A stretch of DNA of 64,000 bases from Sphingomicrobium clamense (GCF_019264355.1 NZ_JAHVAH010000001.1:666001-730000), one strand, 5' to 3'. Shown: positions 25,081 to 33,899, numbered from the stretch's first letter. Notes: generated from the sequence alone by a model not told the origin. A program made the numbers and translations.

Positions 25081-26040
25081 TCAGCGCGCGATCGTTTCCA
25101 GCTGGCTCATCAGCGCATCGGCGAGCGTCGCGAAAGCGTCGCCTGCCGGCCCGTCCTCGCTGGCGGGCGGACGGCCGGCATCGGAGGCCTCGCGCAGGCT
25201 CGCCGACAAGGGCAGGCGACCCAGGAATGGCACGCCCAGCTCTTTCGCCGACGCCTGCGCGCCGCCGCTTCCGAACGGGTCGCTTTCCTCGCCGCAATGC
25301 GGGCAACGATAGCCGGCCATATTTTCGACCAGGCCCAGCACGGGCACGCCGACTTTTTCGAACAGGTCGATGGCGCGCGTCGCGTCGATCAGCGACAGGT
25401 CCTGCGGGGTCGAGATCACCAGCGCCCCGGCGGGCTTGGCCTTCTGGACCAGCGACAATTGCACGTCTCCCGTTCCGGGCGGAAGGTCGACGAGCAGCAC
25501 TTCGGTGTCGCCCCAATCGCCCTCGACCAGCTGGTTCAAGGCCCCGCTCGCCATCGGTCCGCGCCAGGCGAGTGCAGTGCCCGCTTCGACAAGCTGGCCG
25601 ACCGACAGGAGCTTCACGCCGCTCGGGCTGGTGACAGGAATGAGCTGTTTGTCGCGCGCCTCGGGCTTGGCGTGCGCGTTCAACAGGGTGGGCTGCGAGG
25701 GGCCATAGATGTCGGCATCGATCACGCCGACCTTGACGCCCTTCTTTGCCAGCGCGGCGGCGAGGTTGGCGGTCATGGTCGACTTGCCGACCCCGCCCTT
25801 GCCCGATCCGATCGCCACCAGCTTGCGGTGGACCTTGGGGGCGCTGATCGCGATTTCGACCGCCTCGACGCCGTCCAGCACGCGCGCCGCTTCGGTCAGC
25901 CGCGCTTCCAACGCGTCGCGCTCGTCACGCGCCAGTCCTTCGCCGTCGAGGATCAGGTGCAGGCGCCCCTCGCGAAGTACCTTGGCGCGGATGCGGGCGG
26001 CGTCGGGATGGCTTTCGAGCGGTTGGAGGCTGTCGGTCAT
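25081..26040 (-). CDS. mrp: Mrp/NBP35-family iron-sulfur cluster carrier ATPase
   Basis: A 319-residue P-loop ATPase. A short N-terminal MIP18-like domain (to about residue 70) precedes the deviant Walker A GSGKGGVGKST (78-88), Walker B LLVDLPPGTGD and the switch segment AYRC-type CxxC (GYRCPHCGE), which binds a bridging Fe-S cluster. It delivers Fe-S clusters to apoproteins in the cytoplasm. The start at 26040 (MTDSLQPLE) is preferred; a GTG at 26076 would give a 12-residue extension without a ribosome-binding site. It is divergent from hflK with 71 bp between. Confidence 0.92.
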   Translation of the reverse strand: MTDSLQPLESHPDAARIRAKVLREGRLHLILDGEGLARDERDALEARLTEAARVLDGVEAVEIAISAPKVHRKLVAIGSGKGGVGKSTMTANLAAALAKKGVKVGVIDADIYGPSQPTLLNAHAKPEARDKQLIPVTSPSGVKLLSVGQLVEAGTALAWRGPMASGALNQLVEGDWGDTEVLLVDLPPGTGDVQLSLVQKAKPAGALVISTPQDLSLIDATRAIDLFEKVGVPVLGLVENMAGYRCPHCGEESDPFGSGGAQASAKELGVPFLGRLPLSASLREASDAGRPPASEDGPAGDAFATLADALMSQLETIAR

Positions 26041-26111
26041 GAGGGCGGCCCTAAGGCGTTTTTCGACCGATAGCACTGTTTTTTGCCGAAAGGCTTCCTA
26101 TACAGAGAGGC

Positions 26112-27230
26112 ATGAGCATTTTTTCCGGTTGGGCCGCACGAGGTTGGGGCCTGTTTAGCGAGAGCAAGGGCCCGTGGGGCTCCAAGCCGCCCAAAAAGGG
26201 TGGCAACGGCAGTGGCGGCGACAAGCCCAAAGGACCTTGGAAGACGCCCGAACCCGGGCCTTCGCAGCCGGGTCAGTCCGGCCAGTTCGGCAATGTCTCC
26301 TCGCTCGACGATTGGCTCAAGCGTAATCGTTCGCGCTTCGGCGGCGGCGGTGGCGGCGGTCGCGGCCCCGGCGGCTTCGGCCAGCCGAGTGGCTCGCTGA
26401 TCGTCTGGGGGATCCTCGCCTTCCTGCTGCTCATCATCCTGTTTACCAGCGTCCACCGCGTGCTCCCCAACGAGCGCGGCGTGGTGACCACTTTCGGCAG
26501 CTACAGCTCGACCATGAACCCGGGTGTCGGCTTTACGCTTCCCGCGCCGATCCAGAATGTCGAAAAGGTCAATGTGCAGCTGATCCGCGAGATCGCGATC
26601 GGGCAGGACCAGCAGCAGACGCTGATGCTGACCGGTGACGAGAATATCATCGACATCGCCTATCAGGTGCGCTGGAAGATCCGCGATCCCGAGAAATATC
26701 TGTTCGAACTCGCCAACCCCGAGGACACGGTCCGCCAGGTCGCCGAAAGCGCGATGCGCCAGGTGATGGCGCAGGTGAACCTGCAGGACGCGATCGGCGA
26801 GGGCCGCCTCGAAATCCAGGCGCAGGTCCAGCAGGAAATGCAGGAAACGCTCAACAGCTATGACAGCGGGATCGAGATGCGCGGTGTCGAAATCAAGCGC
26901 GCCGATCCGCCCGCCGAGGTCAACGAGGCGTTCAAGGAAGTGACCGCCGCGCAGCAGGACGCCCAGTCCTACATCAACCAGGCCCGTGCTTACGCGCTAG
27001 AGCTGACCGCGCGCGCGCAGGGTGAGGCCGAAGCCTTCGACAAGGTTTACGAGGAATATCGCCTTGCACCCGAAGTGACCAAGCGGCGCATGTATTACGA
27101 GACCATGGAATCGGTGCTGCAGGGCGTCGACAAGACCATCGTCGAGACGCCGGGTGTCACGCCTTATCTTCCGCTCAACGAACTCAATCGCCGCCCCCGC
27201 CCGCAGGCGCAAAGCGGTGGAGGCCAATAA
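26112..27230 (+). CDS. hflK: FtsH protease modulator HflK
   Basis: A 372-residue SPFH/prohibitin-family membrane protein. An N-terminal Gly/Pro/Lys-rich cytoplasmic region (about 1-93) precedes one membrane helix (about 94-113, SLIVWGILAFLLLIILF) and the periplasmic SPFH domain (VVTTFGSYSSTMNPGVGFTLP). A long coiled coil with EVTAAQQDAQSYINQARAYA-type helices ends the protein. With HflC it forms a cage around FtsH and limits its degradation of membrane proteins. Its TAA and the hflC ATG overlap by one base (TAATG). Confidence 0.95.
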   Translation: MSIFSGWAARGWGLFSESKGPWGSKPPKKGGNGSGGDKPKGPWKTPEPGPSQPGQSGQFGNVSSLDDWLKRNRSRFGGGGGGGRGPGGFGQPSGSLIVWGILAFLLLIILFTSVHRVLPNERGVVTTFGSYSSTMNPGVGFTLPAPIQNVEKVNVQLIREIAIGQDQQQTLMLTGDENIIDIAYQVRWKIRDPEKYLFELANPEDTVRQVAESAMRQVMAQVNLQDAIGEGRLEIQAQVQQEMQETLNSYDSGIEMRGVEIKRADPPAEVNEAFKEVTAAQQDAQSYINQARAYALELTARAQGEAEAFDKVYEEYRLAPEVTKRRMYYETMESVLQGVDKTIVETPGVTPYLPLNELNRRPRPQAQSGGGQ

Positions 27231-28087
27231 TGATCAACGCCATCAAAGCGCACCCCATGCGGAGCCTGTTCATCGTCTTCGCGATCCTGGTCATGCTGCT
27301 GTCGACCTTTGCGATCGTGCACGAAACCAAGCAGGGCATCGTCGTCCGCTTCGGTAAGCCGGTGCGGATCATCAACCCCTACGAAGACGGCCAGCCCTTC
27401 GGGGCCGGCGGCGCAGGCCTGACGGCGCGCATCCCCTTCGCCGAGAATATCGTGTGGATCGACAAGCGTGTGCGCGACCTCGACATGGAGCCGCAGCAGG
27501 TGCTCTCGACCGACCAGCTGCGTCTCGAGGTCGATGCCTTCGCGCGCTACCGCATCGTCGATCCGCTGCAGATGTTCGTCGCCGCGCGCACCGAGGAACA
27601 GCTCGAAAGCGCGCTGAGCCCGATCCTCGGGTCGCAGCTTCGCAACGAGCTCGGCAAGCGGCCCTTCGCCTCGCTGCTGTCGCCCGAACGCGAGGGTGTG
27701 ATGGACAATATCCGTCTCGGCCTCGACCGGATCGCGCGTCAGTATGGCGCCGAGATCATCGACGTCCGCATCAAGCGTGCCGACCTTCCCGACGGCGCGC
27801 CGCTCTCGGCGGCGTTCGTGCGCATGCGCACCGCGCGTGAACAGGAAGCCCGTTCGATCCGCGCGCAGGGTGAGAAGCAGGCCGCGATCATCCGCGCCGA
27901 AGCCGATGCCGAAGCCGCCGCAACCTATGCCGACGCGTTCGGAAAGGACGCCGACTTCTACGATTTCTATCGCGCCATGCAGTCCTATCGCACGACCTTC
28001 ATCGACAATGGTCGCGAGGGCATGGGACAGACGTCGATCGTGATGAGCCCCAACAATGAATATCTCGAGGAGTTCATTGGTCGCTAA
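27230..28087 (+). CDS. hflC: FtsH protease modulator HflC
   Basis: A 285-residue SPFH protein with one N-terminal membrane helix (SLFIVFAILVMLLSTFAIV, about 11-29), the periplasmic SPFH domain starting at ETKQGIVVRFGKPV, and the diagnostic HflC helix region (RIKRADLPDGAPLSAAFVRMRTAREQEARSIRAQGEKQAA). It forms the alternate subunit of the HflKC cage. It is translationally coupled to hflK and followed after 109 bp by a DegP-type protease, the usual alphaproteobacterial arrangement for envelope protein quality control. Confidence 0.95.
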   Translation: MINAIKAHPMRSLFIVFAILVMLLSTFAIVHETKQGIVVRFGKPVRIINPYEDGQPFGAGGAGLTARIPFAENIVWIDKRVRDLDMEPQQVLSTDQLRLEVDAFARYRIVDPLQMFVAARTEEQLESALSPILGSQLRNELGKRPFASLLSPEREGVMDNIRLGLDRIARQYGAEIIDVRIKRADLPDGAPLSAAFVRMRTAREQEARSIRAQGEKQAAIIRAEADAEAAATYADAFGKDADFYDFYRAMQSYRTTFIDNGREGMGQTSIVMSPNNEYLEEFIGR

Positions 28088-28127
28088 TCGAAAAAGTGAA
28101 ATCGACGAACGGGGGGACGGATCGCAG

Positions 28128-28146
28128 CGCGTTCAATCCGCGTTCA
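28128..28146 (+). promoter_or_regulatory. Direct repeat CGCGTTCA upstream of the DegP gene
   Basis: Two perfect copies of CGCGTTCA start at 28128 and 28139, exactly 11 bp apart, about 50-70 bp upstream of the protease ATG. One-turn spacing is what OmpR-family regulators bind. The envelope-stress logic of a degP promoter makes a response-regulator site attractive, but this is inference only. Confidence 0.35.
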
Positions 28147-28196
28147 GCGTTTCGATTTAGCCTTTCGAGAAAGACTGTTAGAGTGAGGATCAAGAC

Positions 28197-29735
28197 ATGC
28201 TGAGGGAGCACCGACCCGTGCGCTATGCCTATGGAGTTGCCGCCGCCTTGTTTCTGGGTGGCGCCGCCTTTTCGATGACCACCGGCGAAACGCTGGGTGT
28301 CGACCAACAGGCACAAAACCAGGTGGTCCCGGTCCCCGGGGCCCCGAGCAGCTTTGCAGATCTGTCGGCGCGCCTCGCCCCGGCGGTCGTCAACATCTCG
28401 ACCACGCAGCGCGTGCCGGTGCGTCGCCAGATGGATCCGTTCGACCAGTTCTTCCGCCGCTTCGGCGTGCGGCCAGCGCCCGACAGCCAGGAAGAAAATG
28501 GCAACGGCCCGACCCGCGAGGCCGGCTCGCTCGGTTCGGGCTTTATCATCTCGCCCGACGGCTACATCGTCACCAACAACCACCTCATCCAGGGGCAGGG
28601 CGGCAACGACACGGTCGACGAAGTCATCGTCACCATGACCGATCGCACCGAATATGAAGCGCGCATCATCGGGCGCGATCCGGCATCCGATCTCGCGCTA
28701 CTGAAGATCGACGGTGCCAACCTGCCTTACGTCAATTGGGGCGACAGCGACCGCGTGCGCGTGGGCGACTGGATCATCGCCATCGGCAACCCCTACGGCC
28801 TTGGCGGTACGGTCACTGCAGGCATCGTCTCGGCGCTCCAGCGCGGGATCACCGGCATGGGCGCCTACGACCGCTACATCCAGACGGATGCGAGTATCAA
28901 CCGCGGCAATTCGGGCGGCCCGATGTTCGACATGGCGGGCAACGTCATCGGCATCAATTCGGCGCTCATCTCGCCCACGGGCGCGAGCGTGGGCATCGGC
29001 CTCGCCATCCCGGCGGAAGCCGCCATCCCCGTGATCGAGGCGCTCAAGCGCGGCGAACGTCCGCAGCGCGGTTATCTCGGAGTCGCGCTCCAGGACCTCG
29101 ACGAAGATATCGCCGAGGGTCTCGGCCTGCCCAAGGATCGCGGCGAACTCGTTCGTACGGTCGTGCCCGGCGAGGCTGCGGCTGCGGCCGGTCTGCGCCA
29201 AGGCGACGTCATCCTGACCATCGACGGAATCGACGTCACGCCCGACGCCACCGTCAGCTATCTCATCGCCAATACCGAAGTCGGCTCGACCATTCCGGTC
29301 GACATCGTCCGCGACGGTCGCCGCCAGACGGTGATGATCACCGTGGGCGAACGTCCCAGCGAGGAAGAACTCAACCGCCAGATGGCGACCGAAGAGGAGT
29401 TCGATCCGGACGAAGAGCCCGAAATGGACAATCTGGACACCCAGCTCGGCATGATGCTGCAGCCGATCGATCCGTCGGTCCGCCGCGCGCTTCGTCTCGA
29501 CAGCGACGTCACCGGCGTCGTTGTTGCTGGTGTCGATCCGAATAGCGCGGCAGCCGAAAAGGGCCTGCGCCGCGGGGACGTGATCCTGTCGGTCAACCGC
29601 CGCCGCGTCACCAGCGTCGCCGATGTGGCCGAGGCGATTGCCGCTGCGCGCAGTGCGGGTCGCTCCAGCGTCCTGATGCTCGTCAAGCGTGGCAACGCGC
29701 CTGAAGCCTTCGTCGGGATCGAACTGGACCGCTAG
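28197..29735 (+). CDS. degP: Do/DegP-type periplasmic serine protease
   Basis: A 512-residue HtrA protease. An N-terminal membrane helix or signal anchor (YAYGVAAALFLGGAAFSM) precedes the trypsin-like domain with catalytic H129 (TNNHLI), D165 (SDLALL) and S239 (GNSGGP). Two PDZ domains follow (about 280-370 and 420-510). The acidic region between them (EEFDPDEEPEMDN) is a family variation. It degrades or chaperones misfolded envelope proteins. GAGG lies 8 bases before the ATG. It is downstream of hflKC, and a perfect hairpin spans the junction with the next gene. Confidence 0.94.
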   Translation: MLREHRPVRYAYGVAAALFLGGAAFSMTTGETLGVDQQAQNQVVPVPGAPSSFADLSARLAPAVVNISTTQRVPVRRQMDPFDQFFRRFGVRPAPDSQEENGNGPTREAGSLGSGFIISPDGYIVTNNHLIQGQGGNDTVDEVIVTMTDRTEYEARIIGRDPASDLALLKIDGANLPYVNWGDSDRVRVGDWIIAIGNPYGLGGTVTAGIVSALQRGITGMGAYDRYIQTDASINRGNSGGPMFDMAGNVIGINSALISPTGASVGIGLAIPAEAAIPVIEALKRGERPQRGYLGVALQDLDEDIAEGLGLPKDRGELVRTVVPGEAAAAAGLRQGDVILTIDGIDVTPDATVSYLIANTEVGSTIPVDIVRDGRRQTVMITVGERPSEEELNRQMATEEEFDPDEEPEMDNLDTQLGMMLQPIDPSVRRALRLDSDVTGVVVAGVDPNSAAAEKGLRRGDVILSVNRRRVTSVADVAEAIAAARSAGRSSVLMLVKRGNAPEAFVGIELDR

Positions 29736-29760
29736 CCTTCAAGGGGCTTGTCTAGCCCGC

Positions 29761-29801
29761 GCCGCTCCCCCAAGCTGATCGCTTGAAACAAGGGGAGCGG
29801 C
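29761..29801 (+). promoter_or_regulatory. Perfect hairpin holding the ribosome-binding site of the HerA-like gene
   Basis: Arms GCCGCTCCCC (29761-29770) and GGGGAGCGGC (29792-29801) are perfectly complementary. Inside them CAAGC (29771-29775) and GCTTG (29781-29785) pair again with loop TGATC. The 3' arm contains GGGGAG, the only Shine-Dalgarno for the GTG at 29802, so the folded RNA would hide it. There is no U-tract after the hairpin, so a Rho-independent terminator for degP is unlikely, though possible Rho-linked roles cannot be excluded. Confidence 0.6.
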
Positions 29802-31337
29802 GTGAGCGACACGATTTTCATCGGTGCAGTATCGGATAGCGAGGGCCAGACGCATGTCGGCCTGCGCCTCGACAAGTCCAATCGACACGGGCTGATCGCG
29901 GGGGCGACCGGCACGGGCAAGACGATCACGCTACAGGGCCTCGTCGAAGGCTTTTCCGCCGAAGGGGTTCCGACCTTCGTTGCCGACGTTAAGGGCGATC
30001 TTGCGGGTCTCGCCATGGCGGGTTCGCCCACGCACAAGCTGCACGAACCCTTTACCAAGCGCGCGACCAAGATCGCCCACCCGGACTATGCCTACCAAGA
30101 TTTCCCGGTGCAGTTCTGGGACCTGTTTGGGGAGAAGGGGCATCCGGTCCGCACCACGGTCAGCGAGATGGGGCCACTGCTCTTGGCGCGCCTGCTCGAC
30201 CTTACCGATACGCAGGAAGGCGTGCTCACCATCGCCTTCCACCTCGCCGACAATGAAGGGCTCGCGCTGCTCGATCTCGACGATTTGCAGGCGATGCTAG
30301 GCCATGTCGGCGAGCGCCGCAAGGAGCTGACGCTCGATTATGGCAACGTCTCGACCGCCTCGATCGGCGCGATTCAGCGCAAGCTGCTGCAACTTCGAAG
30401 CCAGGGCGGCGACCTCTTCTTCGGCGAGCCCGCGCTCAACCTCCACGACTTTATCGCACGCGACAGCGAGGGTCGCGGCCTCGTCAACATCCTCGACGCG
30501 CAAAAGCTGATGCAGAGCCACAGGCTCTACGCCACCTTCCTGCTCTGGCTACTGTCCGAACTGTTCGAAACGCTTCCCGAGGTCGGCAATCCCGACAAGC
30601 CCAAGCTGGTTTTCTTCTTCGACGAGGCGCACCTCTTGTTCGAAGACGCGCCCAAGGCACTGCTCGAGAAGGTCGAGCAGGTCGTGCGCCTCATCCGCTC
30701 CAAGGGCGTCGGGGTGTTTTTCGTGACGCAGAACCCGATCGACATTCCCGACGATGTCGCCGGCCAGCTGGGCAATCGCGTGCAGCACGCCCTGCGCTCG
30801 TTCACTGCCCGCGACGAACGCGCGGTCCGTGCCGCGGCGGAGACGTTCCGTACCAACCCCGACCTCGACGTCGCAGAGGTCATCACCGAGCTGAAGGTGG
30901 GCGAGGCGCTGGTTTCGGTGCTCGACGAGGATGGCGCCCCGACCGTGGTCGAGCGGGTGCTGGTCAAGCCGCCGCGCAGCCGCGCGGGCGTGCTGTCCGA
31001 TGCCGAACGCGCTGCGGTGATCGCCAGCGATCCGGTCGGAAGCCGCTACGACCAGCTGGTCGACCGCGAAAGCGCCGAGGAATTGCTGGGTGCGCGCGCC
31101 GAGCAGGCCGCGAAACGCGCCGCGCGCGAGGCCGAGGAAGAGGAAGCCGAAAAGCGTCGCCGCGACGAAGAGAAACGGAGCCGCTCGCGCTCTTCGGGCC
31201 GTCGCCGCAGCACGCGCATGACGCCGACCGAGCGGGTGGTGAACAGCGCAACGCGCACCATCACCGGCAAGATTGGTCGCGAGATCGGGAACATGATCAT
31301 GCGCGGCATTTTGGGGGGCATGCGTGGACGTCGATAA
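29802..31337 (+). CDS. HerA/YjgR-like ATPase (DUF853)
   Basis: A 511-residue P-loop ATPase of the HerA-FtsK superfamily. Walker A GATGTGKT (34-41) and Walker B KLVFFFDEAHLLFED (about 267-281) are intact, and an arginine/sensor region follows (VFFVTQNPIDIPDDVAGQLGNRVQHALR). A highly charged Lys/Arg/Glu helix (AEEEEAEKRRRDEEKRSR) precedes a basic C-terminus. YjgR proteins are poorly characterised, and the HerA core suggests a hexameric DNA translocase-like motor. GTG is the start, with GGGGAG within the preceding hairpin. The end overlaps the next gene by 14 bp. Confidence 0.88.
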   Translation: MSDTIFIGAVSDSEGQTHVGLRLDKSNRHGLIAGATGTGKTITLQGLVEGFSAEGVPTFVADVKGDLAGLAMAGSPTHKLHEPFTKRATKIAHPDYAYQDFPVQFWDLFGEKGHPVRTTVSEMGPLLLARLLDLTDTQEGVLTIAFHLADNEGLALLDLDDLQAMLGHVGERRKELTLDYGNVSTASIGAIQRKLLQLRSQGGDLFFGEPALNLHDFIARDSEGRGLVNILDAQKLMQSHRLYATFLLWLLSELFETLPEVGNPDKPKLVFFFDEAHLLFEDAPKALLEKVEQVVRLIRSKGVGVFFVTQNPIDIPDDVAGQLGNRVQHALRSFTARDERAVRAAAETFRTNPDLDVAEVITELKVGEALVSVLDEDGAPTVVERVLVKPPRSRAGVLSDAERAAVIASDPVGSRYDQLVDRESAEELLGARAEQAAKRAAREAEEEEAEKRRRDEEKRSRSRSSGRRRSTRMTPTERVVNSATRTITGKIGREIGNMIMRGILGGMRGRR

Positions 31338-31713
31338 CTGCCCCATCCGCGCGATCGAGGAAGAGTGGCGCCAGGCGCTGCTCGCCAAGGACGAGCCGAC
31401 GCTGCGCCGCATCCTCCACCCGCGTTTCCAGCTGGTCGGGGTTCGCCCCTCGGGTTTCATGTCGGTCGATGTCGAGGGCTGGATCGCAGCGCTCAAGGAT
31501 ATGGACATCGCCAATATCGAGATTGATGTGACCGACTGCGCCGCGCTCGGCGACGTCATGGTCGCGACGGTAAAGGCGTGCTGGAAGGTGCGCTATCTCG
31601 GTCAGGAGATCGAGGAGAAGGTGCTGCTTACCGACGTCTGGCTGGAAACCGATGTCGGGTGGCAGATCGTCCGCCGCCACTCGAGCGCGATCCCCGCGGG
31701 CGCTGCGGACTAG
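31324..31713 (+). CDS. NTF2-like (SnoaL/DUF4440-type) protein
   Basis: A 129-residue single-domain protein with the NTF2-like pattern: an N-terminal helix (IRAIEEEWRQALLAKDEPTLRRIL), the segment HPRFQLVG, and alternating strands ending in TDVWLETDVGWQIVRRHSS. DUF4440 proteins include enzymes and ligand-binding proteins, and no catalytic residue stands out. The GTG at 31324 sits inside the end of the HerA-like gene (14-bp overlap), so translation is probably coupled. It is convergent with queF, ending 1 bp from its stop. Confidence 0.8.
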   Translation: MDVDNCPIRAIEEEWRQALLAKDEPTLRRILHPRFQLVGVRPSGFMSVDVEGWIAALKDMDIANIEIDVTDCAALGDVMVATVKACWKVRYLGQEIEEKVLLTDVWLETDVGWQIVRRHSSAIPAGAAD

Positions 31714-32166
31714 TTAGCCGCGGCCGCGATAGGGCGCGACGCCCTGGTCGGGCAGCCACAGTCCCTTGGGCGGTTCGCCCGACTGCCAGAAGACATCAAT
31801 CGGAATGCCGCCGCGCGGATACCAATAGCCGCCGATGCGCAGCCATTTGGGCTTCATCTCGTCGAACAGCCGCTTGCCGATCCCGACCGTGCAGTCCTCG
31901 TGAAAGGCCTGGTGATTGCGGAACGAGCCGAGGAAGAGCTTGAGGCTCTTGCTCTCGACGATCGTCTCGTCCGGCGCATAGTCGATCACGAGATGCGCGA
32001 AGTCGGGCTGGCCGGTCACCGGGCAGAGCGAGGTGAATTCGGGGGTGACGAAGCGTGTCAGGTACAATTCGCCCTTGCGCGGGTTCGGCACGTAATCGAG
32101 TTCGGCCTCTTCCGGAGAGGCGGGCAGGGCGCTGGTCTGCCCCAGATGTTTCGGCGTCATGCTCAT
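31714..32166 (-). CDS. queF: NADPH-dependent 7-cyano-7-deazaguanine reductase (short type)
   Basis: A 150-residue unimodular QueF. The signature [22 protein letters not shown] and the catalytic Cys of [13 protein letters not shown] are both present; the downstream HEDC carries the second conserved residue cluster. It reduces preQ0 to preQ1 in queuosine tRNA modification. The length fits the short YkvM-type rather than the 280-residue E. coli enzyme. No preQ1 riboswitch-like structure is evident in the 62 bp between it and the divergent sulfurtransferase gene. Confidence 0.94.
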   Translation of the reverse strand: MSMTPKHLGQTSALPASPEEAELDYVPNPRKGELYLTRFVTPEFTSLCPVTGQPDFAHLVIDYAPDETIVESKSLKLFLGSFRNHQAFHEDCTVGIGKRLFDEMKPKWLRIGGYWYPRGGIPIDVFWQSGEPPKGLWLPDQGVAPYRGRG

Positions 32167-32228
32167 GGCGCGAAGCCTCTAGCAGCGTAATCGGCTCTGC
32201 ACTATCCCTTGTGCCAAAGGAGGCGCGC

Positions 32229-33056
32229 ATGGACGATCTGGTGACCACCAAGTGGCTGGCCGAGCATCTGGGCGAGAAAGACCTCAAGGTCGTCGACGCC
32301 AGCTTCCACCTTCCGGGAGCCAATCGCAATGCGCGCGAAGAATATGAAGCGGCGCATATCCCGGGCGCGGTCTTCCTCGACATAAGCGAGGTTGCCGACA
32401 AGGATCATCCAGCGCCGCACATGCTGCCGCCTGCTGCCGAGTTCGGGAAAGCGATGGGCGCGCTCGGCATCAACCGCGACGACCGCATCGTCGTCTATGA
32501 CAATAGCGACCTGCGCACCGCCGCGCGCGGCTGGTTCATGTTCCGCCATTTCGGCGCTGATCGCGTCGCCATTCTCGATGGCGGGATGCAGAAATGGCAG
32601 CGCGAGAAGCGGCCTGTCGAAAGCGATGTTCCTTCGCCTGTTCCGGGGCGGTTTGAGGCAAAGGAGGCGGCGCACAAGGTCGTCGACAAGGCCGCGATCC
32701 TGTCAGGCAACTCGCCACGCATCGTCGACGCGCGTGGCCCCGACCGCTTCAGGGGAACGGCGCCAGAGCCGCGCGAGGGGATGGCCTCGGGCCATATACC
32801 GGGCGCCCGCAACCTGCCCATGTCCTCGCTCTACGACGAGCAGGGGTGCCTGAAGTCGAATGCCCAGATCGAGCGGCTATTCGAAGAAGCGGGGATCGAC
32901 CCCACGGCGCCGTTTGCCGCGAGCTGCGGGTCGGGCGTGACGGCGTGCAACATCCTGTTCGCCGCGCGTCGCCTCGGGGGGCGCGAAGGGCGGCTCTACG
33001 ATGGCAGCTGGTCGGAATGGGGCGCCGATCCGGACACCCCGAAAGAAAAAGGCTAA
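32229..33056 (+). CDS. sseA: 3-mercaptopyruvate sulfurtransferase
   Basis: A 275-residue two-rhodanese-domain protein. The C-terminal active-site loop CGSGVTAC has catalytic C233 and is of the mercaptopyruvate type (CG[ST]GVT). The N-terminal domain keeps DASFHLPG and FLDISEVADKDHPAPHMLP, the substrate-binding patterns of this subgroup. It moves sulfur from 3-mercaptopyruvate to acceptors such as thioredoxin or cyanide. AAAGGAGG ends 5 bases before the ATG at 32229, which decides this start over a longer frame. It ends 4 bp inside a small convergent gene. Confidence 0.92.
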   Translation: MDDLVTTKWLAEHLGEKDLKVVDASFHLPGANRNAREEYEAAHIPGAVFLDISEVADKDHPAPHMLPPAAEFGKAMGALGINRDDRIVVYDNSDLRTAARGWFMFRHFGADRVAILDGGMQKWQREKRPVESDVPSPVPGRFEAKEAAHKVVDKAAILSGNSPRIVDARGPDRFRGTAPEPREGMASGHIPGARNLPMSSLYDEQGCLKSNAQIERLFEEAGIDPTAPFAASCGSGVTACNILFAARRLGGREGRLYDGSWSEWGADPDTPKEKG

Positions 33057-33304
33057 AGGCTGGTCAGGCCGGCTAGGCCAAGCGCCGCAGCCGCAGCCAC
33101 TTCGTCCGCGCGCCCTTCGAGGACCGCCTTATCCTGGTCGCTCGCGACTTCCCACGCCGTCGTCAGGTCATGTTCGGGCAGCGCGTTGGTGGCGCGGGTT
33201 GCCTCGATCATCCGTGCGACCGCGTTCAGGCGCGCGACGGCGTCGGCATAGGGTGCCGGGGTGGGTGTTGCAGTCTTTGTCGAGTCGGGCAGCAGGTTGA
33301 TCAT
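33053..33304 (-). CDS. Small hypothetical protein
   Basis: An 83-residue acidic-to-neutral protein rich in Ala and Asp, with predicted helices and no signal peptide or membrane segment. Its start MINLLPDSTKTAT follows GTGAGG, a good Shine-Dalgarno. The tail (DEVAAAAALGLAGLTSL) is alanine-rich and overlaps the end of sseA by 4 bp. I do not recognise the family, and it may be lineage-specific. The initiation signal and the codon pattern make it more likely real than a shadow. Confidence 0.55.
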   Translation of the reverse strand: MINLLPDSTKTATPTPAPYADAVARLNAVARMIEATRATNALPEHDLTTAWEVASDQDKAVLEGRADEVAAAAALGLAGLTSL

Positions 33305-33353
33305 GGCCTCACCCTAGGGAGGACATGGTAAACGAGCCGTTAAAAAGCGTGAC

Positions 33354-33899
33354 TTACGCCTTGGCGCTGTCGACGTCGCGCAGGATCCAGCCGCGCTGCG
33401 GGATCGTCTCGATAAATTCCGCCCCGTTCGACGCGCTGCGCAGCTTCTTGCGCAGTTTCGAGATGAACACGTCGATGATCTTGGGCTGCGGCTGGTCGTC
33501 CGCGCGGCGATAGAGATGCTTCAGCAGCATGTTGCGCGTGACGACATTATTGCGCGCATAAGCGAGCAGTTCGAGGACGCGATACTCCATCTCGGTAATC
33601 CCGATCGGATGACCGTCGATGCGGATCAGGCGCTGCACCGGATCGACCGCCATACGGCCGTCGCACAGCGTTTCGGGCATTTCCTGTCCCGACGCCTTGA
33701 GGCTGGAGAGCATCTGCGAGGCGGCTTCGTCGCTGTCTTCCGCGCTGACGCGCTGCGGCGCGCCGAGTACCGCCTGCTGGATGTCGGCGATCGCATTCTG
33801 CGCCTCGTTGACGAGGCCGAGCCCGTCCTCGAGCCGCTTGCGCGCCTTTTCGAGCTGGCTTTCAATGTCGACCAGTTTTCCCGAGATCGGATCGGCCAT
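33354..33899 (-). CDS. CtrA-like winged-helix regulator without receiver domain
   Basis: A 181-residue protein. The C-terminal half (about 90-178: GITEMEYRVLELLAYARNNVVTRNMLLKHLY, PKIIDVFISKLRKKL, FIETIPQRGWILRD) is an OmpR/PhoB winged helix that closely follows the CtrA output domain. The N-terminal half is a helical, coiled-coil-like segment (LVDIESQLEKARKRLEDGLGLVNEAQNAIADI) with none of the receiver acidic residues. It could bind CtrA-type sites without phosphorylation control, compete with CtrA, or dimerise with another regulator. The function is inference. Confidence 0.8.
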   Translation of the reverse strand: MADPISGKLVDIESQLEKARKRLEDGLGLVNEAQNAIADIQQAVLGAPQRVSAEDSDEAASQMLSSLKASGQEMPETLCDGRMAVDPVQRLIRIDGHPIGITEMEYRVLELLAYARNNVVTRNMLLKHLYRRADDQPQPKIIDVFISKLRKKLRSASNGAEFIETIPQRGWILRDVDSAKA

